Of a stretch of DNA of 8,704 nucleotides, positions 1-6,917 are shown piece by piece. Positions within the stretch are counted from its first letter, which is position 1. Each line of letters opens with the position of its first letter. The DNA is from Eubacteriales bacterium (GTDB lineage: Bacteria > Bacillota > Clostridia > Oscillospirales > CAG-382). The stretch lies in assembly GCA_028701715.1 (NCBI GenBank), contig JAQVQF010000090.1, forward strand, positions 1 through 8,704. Reading direction: 5' to 3'. The translations under genes and the position numbers were made by a program. The notes below the pieces were generated by a model. That model was given only the letters and a program-made list of their open reading frames with translations, had not been told where the DNA came from and did no database searches.

Positions 1-219
1 TTTCCCGCCCGGGAGGAACAGCATGTCAAAATCATATGCGATGCCGTCAAGCTTCAGATCCGTTCCCGTCGCAAGCCCGTGAGCGCCTGTCACATATTTA
101 TTACCGTTTACGGATACGAGCAAAACCTCCGCTCCGGCGCGTTTTAATATATCCCAGGGAGTGACGGCTTCGGCTTCCTCGTAACCTTCCGCAAGCAAAA
201 TATATACCTTATACTTCAT
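1..219 (-). CDS. DJ-1/PfpI family protein, N-terminal part (runs off left edge)
   Basis: The first 73 residues of a DJ-1/PfpI (YajL/ThiJ-like) protein are present; the gene continues past the left edge. It starts MKYKVYILLAEGYEEAEAVT. The GxEExE motif (G12, E14, E15, E17) matches the region of human DJ-1 that holds the conserved Glu18, and it is followed by D23 and R27-A28-G29 as in DJ-1. LPGG at residues 69-72 is the conserved strand end of this fold. The nucleophilic cysteine would lie about 30 residues further on, outside the window, so activity cannot be judged. Family members act as cytoplasmic glyoxalases, chaperones, deglycases or peptidases, so no exact function is assigned. The ATG overlaps the stop of the kinase gene (ATGA), with AAAGGA nine bases upstream of the start, which points to translational coupling. 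The family call is firm; the precise role is open. Confidence 0.85.
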   Translation of the reverse strand, partial: MKYKVYILLAEGYEEAEAVTPWDILKRAGAEVLLVSVNGNKYVTGAHGLATGTDLKLDGIAYDFDMLFLPGGK

Positions 220-899
220 CCGACAAAATCCTTTACTACCGTAATTATTTCCTTGTGTATGTCCAAAACGGGACGCATTTCGTTATCCTTGACGCAGTTT
301 ACCGTTACCCAGCCCAGCTTTTCCGCAGAAAATAAAGCCGCCTTGTAGCTTTTTTCAAGATGTGTAATGCTCTTTTCGTGTATATCCATTTGCCGCGAAT
401 CAGAAGCGGATCTTGAAAGAATATGCTTTTGCGCAATTTCGGGCGGTACGCACAGGTAAATCGAAAGCTTTGGTTTCGGTATGCCGAGCCTTCCGAATTC
501 ATAATCGTAAAGCCAGCTGATAAAGCCTTCCCACAGGCTTTCGTCCAGCTTGGAAAGCTGATGCACGGCGTTCGCGGTGGTGTATCGGTTGCACAGTATT
601 ATTTTACCTTCTTCATAATCCTTTTTCCAATCGAGCATGTATGAGCAATATCTGTCGGCGGCGAAGAAGGAGGACGCCGCGTAGGCGTTGACGCTGTCGG
701 GGCTTTCGCCGAAATCACCGTTTAAATAACAGGTGACCAGCCTTGACCAATCCTTATGATAGGTCGGAAACGTCAGATATCTGTAGGGTGTGCCGGATTT
801 TTCTAAATATTCCGTCAAAAGCTTGGTCTGGGTTTCCTTGCCCGAGCCGTCAAGCCCATCGAATGCTATCAGCGTTTTTCCGTTCACGGTTATGTCCAT
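216..899 (-). CDS. Thymidylate kinase-like protein (dTMP kinase family)
   Basis: A 227-residue P-loop kinase of the thymidylate kinase type, the usual family length (about 200-230). The family phosphorylates dTMP to dTDP with ATP in the cytoplasm for dTTP synthesis. In order: P-loop FDGLDGSGKETQ (residues 13-24), FP at 44-45, AADRY (80-84), NRYTTANAVHQ (104-114) in place of the family DRY...YQ nucleotide-binding motif, PKLSIYLCVPP (143-153), and a basic/acidic LID-like stretch (about 160-190). Two positions differ from textbook Tmk: E22 replaces the Walker A Thr/Ser, and N104 replaces the Asp of DRY. I recall related sequences in Clostridia, so this may be a subfamily and not decay; substrate preference (dTMP or another deoxynucleotide) is uncertain. 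The start is ambiguous: AAAGGG directly abuts the ATG at 899, and a GTG at codon 5 (887) would give better spacing and the N-terminus typical of Tmk. The gene heads a two-gene unit with the DJ-1-like gene. Confidence 0.85.
   Translation of the reverse strand: MDITVNGKTLIAFDGLDGSGKETQTKLLTEYLEKSGTPYRYLTFPTYHKDWSRLVTCYLNGDFGESPDSVNAYAASSFFAADRYCSYMLDWKKDYEEGKIILCNRYTTANAVHQLSKLDESLWEGFISWLYDYEFGRLGIPKPKLSIYLCVPPEIAQKHILSRSASDSRQMDIHEKSITHLEKSYKAALFSAEKLGWVTVNCVKDNEMRPVLDIHKEIITVVKDFVG
229..234 (-). promoter_or_regulatory. Ribosome binding site for the DJ-1-like gene
   Basis: AAAGGA on the minus strand lies inside the last codons of the kinase gene, nine bases before the overlapping ATGA. It supports both the chosen DJ-1 start and independent reinitiation at the overlap. 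Confidence 0.6.
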
Positions 900-998
900 C
901 CCTTTCGCGGAATATGCCTTCTCATATAGTATGCTGCATTTCCGTGCGTTTACATGCTCAAATGCCTGTATGTTTGCATATATTAAAATTCAAACTAC

Positions 999-1027
999 AG
1001 TATACCATCACCGTCATAAAAAATCAA
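999..1027 (-). promoter_or_regulatory. Predicted sigma-A promoter of the kinase/DJ-1 unit
   Basis: On the minus strand, TTGATT (1022-1027) and TATACT (999-1004) are separated by exactly 17 bases; the -10 box matches the consensus at five of six positions and the -35 box at four of six. Transcription would start near 992, giving a leader of about 90 bases before the ATG at 899. Confidence 0.6.
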
Positions 1028-1096
1028 TAAATTATTATGAAAATTTATGCTTGATTGTTCTTCGGATATAGTAATTATTTAACAAAAATAATATAA

Positions 1097-1121
1097 ACCG
1101 TTTTTAAAACACATGAACGGT
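1097..1121. repeat. Inverted repeat ACCGTT-N13-AACGGT upstream of the phosphoesterase promoter
   Basis: Two perfect six-base arms (1097-1102 and 1116-1121) flank a 13-base spacer and end seven bases before the -35 box at 1129. The position suits an operator or activator site. It is short and could be chance; a related arrangement occurs at 6981-7010. Confidence 0.35.
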
Positions 1122-1128
1122 GTGCGGC

Positions 1129-1157
1129 TTGACAAAATACCCGTTGTAATATATAAT
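1129..1157 (+). promoter_or_regulatory. Perfect-consensus sigma-A promoter of the surface phosphoesterase
   Basis: TTGACA (1129-1134), a 17-base spacer and TATAAT (1152-1157): both hexamers and the spacing match the housekeeping consensus exactly. Transcription should start near 1164, about 60 bases before the ATG at 1224. Full consensus match is uncommon in natural promoters and suggests high basal strength, or a promoter held down by a repressor. Confidence 0.85.
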
Positions 1158-1223
1158 CGGAATATATCAGTTTAATATAATATTATCAATCGTTACTCGG
1201 CGGGAAAGGCGGATTTATATAAG

Positions 1224-4200
1224 ATGTCAATTATGTTTAAAAGAACGGTCACATTGCTGCTTGTACTCGTTATTTTCGCGACCTTATTACCGTTAACGGC
1301 CATAGGGGAGGATAAAGCGGAAGCCGAATATTACAGGGGTAAGATTTATCTCACCTACGAATGCCCCGACGGGACGGAGCTTGAGATAAACGGCATAAGG
1401 TATATTCCCGTAAACACCGCCGAAAACTCCTGTACGCTTACATATACCGTAACAGGTATTGACAGCGTTGGGAGCAAGCTTTACCTCAACGGCGGCGAGC
1501 TTTGCGATATCAGTCAGAACGGCACGGCGGAATTGACGGCGGACATTCTCAACGAAGGCGAAAACGAGATAAGAATTTACCTTATAACCAATAAAAGCGT
1601 CATATATAACGAATCGATGGTTTACGGCGAATATAATTTAGACGACATTAATATAAGCTCGTTTAACGTAACCGGGAAAACGGGAAGCGACCTTGAGCTT
1701 ACCCTTGTAAAATATATGCCCGTTGAGGGAAAAGCCGGAACGAACGCCGCAGAATCAACCTATGATAATACCTCTGTCGCCGTGGGCGACGGCTGGAACG
1801 CATCCACCGGGCTCGGCGGCTCCGCTCCTGGCACTCCCGTTATGGTGGGCTTCAAATTCAATTCATTCCATATCACGGAAGGATCCGTTTACGAGGTGGA
1901 CACCGCGCTGCTCCCGGACGGGGAAAATACGGTGAGCTTTTATGACACCGAAAAACAGGCTTATCTGGAGGTTACGGAGACCATAACGGTGAACAACAAG
2001 GCTCCGGAGGTCGTTTTTCCGTTTGAAAACGGCGGCGTGCTTTATAAGAACGAGGCTGTGAACATTGAGATTAAGGACAATATTTCCGGCGTAAAGTCGG
2101 CGCAGATATATCTCGACGACAATAAAATCAAGACCTTATATACCGACGGAAGCCACAGCCTTGATATTTCGGACTGTAATACGGGAAGACATACAGTTTA
2201 CGTTATTTCAAGCGACAAAGCGGGGAATGTCGAATATAATTTCCGTTTCTTTACCGTGACGGAAGCACCCGTCGCCGTACCCGACATCGCGGAAGGCACG
2301 GTCACCGCGGGCGAAGAGCTGAAAGCCTGCGGCGTCACGCTGCTTGACAATATAAACATGTACACAAACCCCATGGGGGATTTCGACAATAAAAGCTTAA
2401 GAAATTCATACGAGGAGCTTGTGCAGTTTTACGATCTCGGTAAAATAACGACAACCGCCATCGGAAATTCGGTCCCCTATCAGTCCTTTTTAGTTGATGT
2501 TTCGGGATATTCCGGGGAAGCGGTCATATCCTGTTCGGCGCTCACCGGCGATTACAGCGGCTATAAAGCGGCGGCATGGAATTATTCGACCTCTGCCTGG
2601 GATGTGCTCGGCGAAGCCGAAAGCGGGGAAAACATAACCGCTAAGGCGGACATTTCGACTTATTCAAAGGACGGAAAAATGCGGGTGAATCTGTATCCGC
2701 AGGTTGTCGGCAACGGAAGCGATACAATGCTATGGTTCACCGACACTCAGTATTATTCCCGTTATGACGATCTTAATTTCCTGTATAAATCGATAGTTGA
2801 ATATGCCGCTCGGGAATATGCCGAGGGTAATATAGCATATGCGGTTTTTACCGGGGACTTTATAGATCAGATGGGGACGGATGACGAAGCCGAAAAGGAA
2901 TATAAAATTGCGGACGTTATGCAGAAAATTCTCGACGATGCGGGCGTACCCAACGGAGTGCTCGCCGGGAATCATGACGTTGCCCATACCACGTTGAATT
3001 ATAATTATTATCTGAAATATTTTTCCGCAAGCAGATATAACGGGCAGGACTGCTACGGCGGCTCGCTCGATAACAACATAAACCATTTTGATCTCATCAC
3101 AGTCGGGGGATATAATTTTATCGTGCTTTATATCGGCTACGGAAGGGAAGCGGACGATAAAACGATCGCATGGGCAAATTCTGTGCTCAATATGTATTCG
3201 GATTATAACGCCGTTATCGCCACCCACGAATATCTGCTTTCCAGCGGAGTGTGGTCGGCCGACGCTTCGCGGACGTTATGGGAAAAAATTGCCGTACCCA
3301 ACGAAAATGTAAAAATGATTCTTTGCGGTCATAACGAGGGTACCTGCAATCAGCTGCGCGAGGTCGGCGCCACCGGCAGGTATGTGCTTGAAATACTACA
3401 CAATTATCAGTTCGCCGAGCTAAAGCTGGATCCCCAGCATGTCGAAAACGGCTGCACCTGCGACGGCGAGGGCTTTTTACGGCTTATGACCTTTACAGAA
3501 GCGGGACAGATGGTCATGTCCGCATATTCGCCTTATTATGAGCTTACAAACTATTACGCGCCGTATGACGATAATTATATATATACGCTTGACCTGAGCA
3601 CGGAAAGCCGTTCGATCACCACCGAATTTTTCGCCGTGGGCGTCAATTCCGCCGAAACGGATAAAGCCGAAGGCTATAACGGCTTTTATGCCGAGAGTTC
3701 GGAAGGCAGGCTTTCCGCGATAACCGTCCCGGAGGGCACTTATTCGCCCAATTATTACATTATAAGCGGCGATAAACCCGATTACGTCAAAAACACGGAA
3801 ATTATCGTGGATACATGGTATACCGGAATATCGGCGACTCTGTCGCGGTACTCCGCTTCGTCCGTTCCCGCGGACGGCGCGGCGTATAAGGCCGTTTCTC
3901 TTTTGCCGACTGAAACGAGCAAATTATTAAAGACCTCCGGCAGCACCGAATATTCCGCCGCGGTTAATGAAGAAGGCGGCGTTTCCCTTGGCTTTACCGG
4001 CACCGACAGCACCTGGATTTGTGTCACCGCTTCGACCGAAAGGATCAATATATACGAAAATCCCTGCGTTTATTTTTCGGTGACGGCGGGGGATTCGACC
4101 AAATGGAACATATGCGTCAATACCACGAAAAACAAATCCTACAGCTTTTCACAGACGCTGTATAAAGAATTCGGTTATGACGATTACGCCGTCCCGAGCG

Positions 4201-4751
4201 ATATTATAGGCTCGTGGCACGGCTATATAGACCTTAGCGGGCTGCTTTCGGCCGACGAATGCGTGAGCGGAATTTATCTTGTGAACGCCGCGAGGGGTGA
4301 AACCGTAAAATTCGACTATCTCTTTATCGGCAGACCCGTCGGTGTTTCCGCGACCTTTGTCGTCAACGAAGACACAAAAAAGCGTGTTGACGCGGCGGAG
4401 GGAAGCTCGATAGATGAACCTGACGCTCCTTTTGTTCCCGGCATGGTGTTCGAGGGCTGGTTTAACGAAAGCGACGAAAAAGCCGTATTTCCTCTGACAC
4501 TCAATACGGACGGGGTTTATTACGCTAAATTTACCGAAAAATCCGCCATCACCGGTTGTATCTATTATGATACCGAGACCGAATTTGCCGAAATAACGGA
4601 AAACCCGAAAAGCGGCGAGAATTCGACCGTCATCAGCATTGTTGGCGGAGACGATAAAAAAATAACCCTTATTATAATCGGAGCGGCGGCCGTTATCTTA
4701 GCCGCGGCGGCCGTTATGATAGTTAAAATTAAAAAGAAACGCTGCGAGTAA
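1224..4751 (+). CDS. Secreted, membrane-anchored multidomain metallophosphoesterase
   Basis: A 1175-residue exported surface protein. Residues 1-28 form a signal peptide (basic MSIMFKR, hydrophobic core, likely cut after AIG). About 36-255 is beta-rich and unassigned. About 256-345 resembles a bacterial Ig-like domain, ending SSDKAGN. About 350-498 is a further beta-sandwich-like region. A calcineurin-type metallophosphoesterase domain spans about 501-790: DTQ (D507, Q509), GDFID (G544, D545, D548), GNHD (582-585), TH (H668) and GHNE (H703, E705). About 800-1035 is beta-rich and jelly-roll-like. An InlB/Listeria-Bacteroides-type repeat lies at about 1040-1103 (FEGWF, then YAKF). A transmembrane helix (1147-1167) with a KIKKKR tail anchors the C-terminus; there is no LPXTG sorting signal. 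The family hydrolyses phosphomono- or diesters using two metals. The substrate is unknown; scavenging or envelope phosphoester turnover is inference. The canonical His of D-x-H and the last His of GHxH are Gln and Glu here. The gene stands alone between its own promoter and terminator; AAAGGCGG lies 11 bases before the start. Confidence 0.88.
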   Translation: MSIMFKRTVTLLLVLVIFATLLPLTAIGEDKAEAEYYRGKIYLTYECPDGTELEINGIRYIPVNTAENSCTLTYTVTGIDSVGSKLYLNGGELCDISQNGTAELTADILNEGENEIRIYLITNKSVIYNESMVYGEYNLDDINISSFNVTGKTGSDLELTLVKYMPVEGKAGTNAAESTYDNTSVAVGDGWNASTGLGGSAPGTPVMVGFKFNSFHITEGSVYEVDTALLPDGENTVSFYDTEKQAYLEVTETITVNNKAPEVVFPFENGGVLYKNEAVNIEIKDNISGVKSAQIYLDDNKIKTLYTDGSHSLDISDCNTGRHTVYVISSDKAGNVEYNFRFFTVTEAPVAVPDIAEGTVTAGEELKACGVTLLDNINMYTNPMGDFDNKSLRNSYEELVQFYDLGKITTTAIGNSVPYQSFLVDVSGYSGEAVISCSALTGDYSGYKAAAWNYSTSAWDVLGEAESGENITAKADISTYSKDGKMRVNLYPQVVGNGSDTMLWFTDTQYYSRYDDLNFLYKSIVEYAAREYAEGNIAYAVFTGDFIDQMGTDDEAEKEYKIADVMQKILDDAGVPNGVLAGNHDVAHTTLNYNYYLKYFSASRYNGQDCYGGSLDNNINHFDLITVGGYNFIVLYIGYGREADDKTIAWANSVLNMYSDYNAVIATHEYLLSSGVWSADASRTLWEKIAVPNENVKMILCGHNEGTCNQLREVGATGRYVLEILHNYQFAELKLDPQHVENGCTCDGEGFLRLMTFTEAGQMVMSAYSPYYELTNYYAPYDDNYIYTLDLSTESRSITTEFFAVGVNSAETDKAEGYNGFYAESSEGRLSAITVPEGTYSPNYYIISGDKPDYVKNTEIIVDTWYTGISATLSRYSASSVPADGAAYKAVSLLPTETSKLLKTSGSTEYSAAVNEEGGVSLGFTGTDSTWICVTASTERINIYENPCVYFSVTAGDSTKWNICVNTTKNKSYSFSQTLYKEFGYDDYAVPSDIIGSWHGYIDLSGLLSADECVSGIYLVNAARGETVKFDYLFIGRPVGVSATFVVNEDTKKRVDAAEGSSIDEPDAPFVPGMVFEGWFNESDEKAVFPLTLNTDGVYYAKFTEKSAITGCIYYDTETEFAEITENPKSGENSTVISIVGGDDKKITLIIIGAAAVILAAAAVMIVKIKKKRCE
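4683..4717 (+). repeat. 14-bp in-frame direct repeat encoding the C-terminal membrane helix
   Basis: GCGGCGGCCGTTAT occurs at 4683-4696 and again at 4704-4717, an offset of 21 bases (seven codons). At the protein level it gives GAAAVIL followed by AAAAVMI inside the anchor helix. It probably reflects a small tandem duplication that keeps the frame and extends the helix. Confidence 0.7.
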
Positions 4752-4819
4752 GTAAACGGTATGTATAGTAAATAACGCAAAAATCATAACATAAGGCACA
4801 TATATCACATAAAATAATT

Positions 4820-4868
4820 AAGCCCTCCGAGCACTGAAATAATCAGTATTTTACTTGCCGGAGGGCTT
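4820..4868. terminator. Nested bidirectional intrinsic terminator between convergent genes
   Basis: A perfect ten-base stem, AAGCCCTCCG (4820-4829) with CGGAGGGCTT (4859-4868), can be extended by GC/GC (4831-4832 with 4857-4858) past a bulged A. Inside it sits a second hairpin, ACTGA (4833-4837) with TCAGT (4843-4847), loop AATAA. On the plus strand it is followed by CTTCTTTTC; on the minus strand by AATTATTTTA. It lies between the rightward phosphoesterase and the leftward permease, so it likely ends both transcripts. Confidence 0.85.
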
Positions 4869-4926
4869 CTTTTCATTACATTATATTGATCTGACCTTGA
4901 TTTTATCCCCGTTAGTATTTATATTT

Positions 4927-6387
4927 TTATTTGCGTTTCTTAAATATTCTTATAAAAGAATTCCATAAACCGGCGATTTTTTCGTTTCTCGGCTTGACCT
5001 TGCTTAAATTTTCATGATCAAACTTCTCATGGTCGATCATTAAGAATTCTCGGCTTTCGGTATCGTATTTATCCACTTCCAGATAATAACCCGCATCTTG
5101 GATAAGCTTTTTCTTTTTCATATGCTTGTCCGTCAGACGGGTGAACACATAGGAAATGACCGCTAAAATAGGCACGCCCATTATCAAGCCGAAAACGCCG
5201 AACATGGCGCCGAAAAACAAAAGCGCAAAGGTTACCCAGAATTCTGAAATCCCGGTCACGTTGCCGAGTATCCGCGGAGCGATGATGTTGCCCTCTATTT
5301 GGTTGAGAATTACGATAAAAATTATAAAAACAAGAGCTTTTACGGGATCGATTAAAAGAATAATAAAGCCCGACGGCACTCCGCCGATGAAAGGGCCGAA
5401 GAAGGGGATAACATTTGTTATACCGATGATCGTGGCGATAAGCAGCGGATAAGGAATGCCCGCGATTATATTGAATATAAAGCAGATAATTCCGACAATC
5501 GCCGAATCGATAAGAGAGCCGATAAGATATTCGCCGAACACTTTATTGCCGTGACGCGCGGTATCTATAAGCAGATTGGCGGTTTCGGGCTTGCAAAACG
5601 CGAAAGAAAGCTTCTTCCCCCAGGACACAAACCGCCTTTTTTCGTTGAGAGCGTATACTGCGATCACCATTCCTATCAGGAAATTCACTATAAACATCAG
5701 CACGCTCCACGCCGCGGAGGTGATGCTTATAACGGCAAGAGAGGCTTTCGGAACAAGCGTTTCCGTTATCCAGGTTTCGATCGAATCGAGCGCGGTGTCG
5801 ATATATTTCTGGAAAGAACCCGCCCAGGACCTGTCCGCGTTCCATTTGTTCAGCTTTTCGGTGACCTTGGTAATAAGCGAAGGAGCCTCGCTTCCAAGGG
5901 CTATGATGGATTTCAGCACCTGAGGAATAATAAGCATCATCAGTATGGCGATAATCAGGATTCCTATGGTTATGGATATGGCTATCGACCATCTCTTTGC
6001 CTTGATATGCGCGCGTTTTCTCGTTTTTTCATTTTTTGATGCTGAATATCGCTTTTCCAGCTTGGACTGGAAATATTTCATAATCGGATTTAAAAGGTAT
6101 GCGATAAACAAACCGTATATTACCGCCGATAAACGTCCGAGATAATAATTAAGCACACTGACAATATCGCGGTAATACCAGATAAAGGCCATTACCAAAA
6201 GGCAGGCTACTATAAGGAGAAATATGGCTTTATAATCGCGTAAGGTTTTAAATGATGATTTTTCCGCGGAGCTGTTTACGGGCATTACTCCGTCGCTGCT
6301 TTCGCTTTTATAAGCACTGTCTTCGGTTGTCTTTTTTTTCGGTTCCTGTGCCATACCTTCTTGCACTTGCCGCCGAATTCGGGACAT
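4927..6387 (-). CDS. AI-2E family transporter (PF01594-type permease)
   Basis: A 486-residue polytopic membrane protein of the AI-2E/UPF0118 family (relatives: TqsA, PerM, YtvI). A hydrophilic cytoplasmic N-terminus of about 50 residues, rich in Lys, Glu and Ser, is followed by membrane segments near 54-71, 83-100 and 134-155. A long soluble stretch (about 156-222) comes next, then further segments near 223-246 and from 288 to 415. Signature sequences are NVIPFFGPFIGG (325-336) and NQIEGNIIAPRILG (362-375), and a charged C-terminal tail runs from 418 to 486. Family members have been linked to AI-2 export, sodium/proton exchange or sporulation, so the name gives the family and not the substrate. 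The start at 6387 has AAAGGAG (6399-6405) with an 11-base gap and an extended -10 promoter just upstream. An ATG at codon 12 is less likely, since AAGG lies only one base before it. A hairpin covers the start codon. Confidence 0.9.
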   Translation of the reverse strand: MSRIRRQVQEGMAQEPKKKTTEDSAYKSESSDGVMPVNSSAEKSSFKTLRDYKAIFLLIVACLLVMAFIWYYRDIVSVLNYYLGRLSAVIYGLFIAYLLNPIMKYFQSKLEKRYSASKNEKTRKRAHIKAKRWSIAISITIGILIIAILMMLIIPQVLKSIIALGSEAPSLITKVTEKLNKWNADRSWAGSFQKYIDTALDSIETWITETLVPKASLAVISITSAAWSVLMFIVNFLIGMVIAVYALNEKRRFVSWGKKLSFAFCKPETANLLIDTARHGNKVFGEYLIGSLIDSAIVGIICFIFNIIAGIPYPLLIATIIGITNVIPFFGPFIGGVPSGFIILLIDPVKALVFIIFIVILNQIEGNIIAPRILGNVTGISEFWVTFALLFFGAMFGVFGLIMGVPILAVISYVFTRLTDKHMKKKKLIQDAGYYLEVDKYDTESREFLMIDHEKFDHENLSKVKPRNEKIAGLWNSFIRIFKKRK

Positions 6388-6393
6388 TCGGCG
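6371..6393 (-). promoter_or_regulatory. Start-codon hairpin in the permease mRNA
   Basis: Perfect eight-base arms (6371-6378 and 6386-6393) enclose a seven-base loop. In the mRNA the A and U of the AUG (6387-6386) close the top of the stem and the G lies in the loop. The ribosome site at 6399-6405 stays outside. The stem has five G-C pairs and could reduce initiation; a regulatory role is inferred only. Confidence 0.45.
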
Positions 6394-6425
6394 TTTTTCT
6401 CCTTTCGGGATAATAATATACTCAT

Positions 6426-6452
6426 ATTATATCAAACCGAAGAAAAAAACAA
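6426..6452 (-). promoter_or_regulatory. Predicted extended -10 promoter of the permease gene
   Basis: On the minus strand, TGATATAAT gives a perfect TATAAT (6426-6431) with the TG extension (6433-6434). A weak TTGTTT (6447-6452) sits 15 bases upstream. Transcription would start near 6419, leaving a leader of about 30 bases that contains the AAAGGAG site. The start is just beyond the stop of the upstream membrane-protein gene, so the permease can be transcribed on its own. Confidence 0.6.
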
Positions 6453-6473
6453 GTGTTTTTTATTATTTATGGG

Positions 6474-6887
6474 TTAATTAAGACTGCGGCGGCGTTTTAT
6501 AAGCTTTTTAACCTTTTTTCCGCTGTTCGAACTCGCTTTTGACAGAGCAATGAAGGGAATGATTCCTCCCGCGGCACAGCATAACGGAACGGCAAAGGGA
6601 ATGCTGTATTCGCTTCGCGCCATGCCCAGGCTTATGCAGGTGAGCACACCCAGCAATATACCTCCCGAAACAAGCGCGCCGTAGGGATTGTTGGTCGCTT
6701 TGCCCGAATAGACGCTTCCGACAAGAGCTGAAACAAAAGCGGCTGCCGCGGCCGATACCCCCACCAATCCGTTGCCCATTCCGCTTTTTAAAAGAAGAAA
6801 GGCAAGAATTGCGGTGCTCGCCAGCATAACCGCAGCAGAAAGAATGAAGGAATAAAGATAATATACGGCTTTCGAAGATTTTTTCAT
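6474..6887 (-). CDS. Small four-helix membrane protein, TIGR04086-like
   Basis: With the start chosen here the product is 137 residues: a short basic N-terminus (MKKSSKAVYY), four hydrophobic segments near 9-34, 40-60, 68-89 and 94-117, and a strongly basic tail (KKVKKLIKRRR). Size, helix count and the Gly/Ala-rich helices resemble the TIGR04086 family found in Clostridia, whose function is unknown. An in-frame ATG at 6914 would add nine residues, but it has no ribosome site. The strong AAAGGAG (6895-6901) sits seven bases before the ATG at 6887, and a TATAAT at 6918-6923 would start transcription at or after 6914. The gene follows the ATPase gene at a distance of about 125 bases in the same direction. 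Confidence 0.75.
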   Translation of the reverse strand: MKKSSKAVYYLYSFILSAAVMLASTAILAFLLLKSGMGNGLVGVSAAAAAFVSALVGSVYSGKATNNPYGALVSGGILLGVLTCISLGMARSEYSIPFAVPLCCAAGGIIPFIALSKASSNSGKKVKKLIKRRRSLN

Positions 6888-6894
6888 AAGCGTT

Positions 6895-6901
6895 CTCCTT
6901 T
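6895..6901 (-). promoter_or_regulatory. Ribosome binding site that fixes the small membrane protein start
   Basis: AAAGGAG with a seven-base gap to the ATG at 6887. It would lie inside the coding sequence if the upstream ATG at 6914 were used, which argues for the shorter protein. Confidence 0.8.
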
Positions 6902-6917
6902 GTTTTAAATTCATTCA

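Larger units (their letters stand above)
900..1223. other. Divergent intergenic region (324 bp)
   Basis: This is an AT-rich gap between the kinase unit (leftward) and the phosphoesterase (rightward). It holds a leftward promoter (999-1027), a rightward perfect-consensus promoter (1129-1157), an inverted repeat just upstream of the latter (1097-1121), and a 60-base rightward leader with an SD-like AAAGGCGG at 1205-1212. I see no convincing gene, RNA gene or riboswitch here. The short open frames across it lack ribosome sites and run into the antisense of the kinase gene. Confidence 0.75.

Noticed and set aside
895..930. An 11-codon leftward frame overlapping the kinase start, as a leader peptide
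   Set aside because: No ribosome site, no unusual codon run, and this length is expected by chance.
743..1071. Two rightward open frames over the kinase 5' end and the intergenic region
   Set aside because: They are antisense to the kinase gene, lack ribosome sites, and their composition looks like a shadow of the opposite strand.
2730..3227. A 165-codon leftward frame within the phosphoesterase gene
   Set aside because: It lies antisense to the conserved catalytic domain and has no recognisable motifs or ribosome site.
5543..6039. Alternative frames on both strands inside the permease gene
   Set aside because: Arg/His/Tyr-rich translations typical of out-of-frame reading; the permease frame has clear family signatures throughout.
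4927..6387. Reading the AI-2E permease as evidence for a quorum-sensing system
   Set aside because: The family is broad, many members do not move AI-2, and no luxS or lsr-type gene is nearby.
6443..6460. An A-run/T-run hairpin between the permease and the small membrane protein, as terminator
   Set aside because: Almost only A-T pairs with a four-base loop; too weak to call, and it overlaps the permease promoter.
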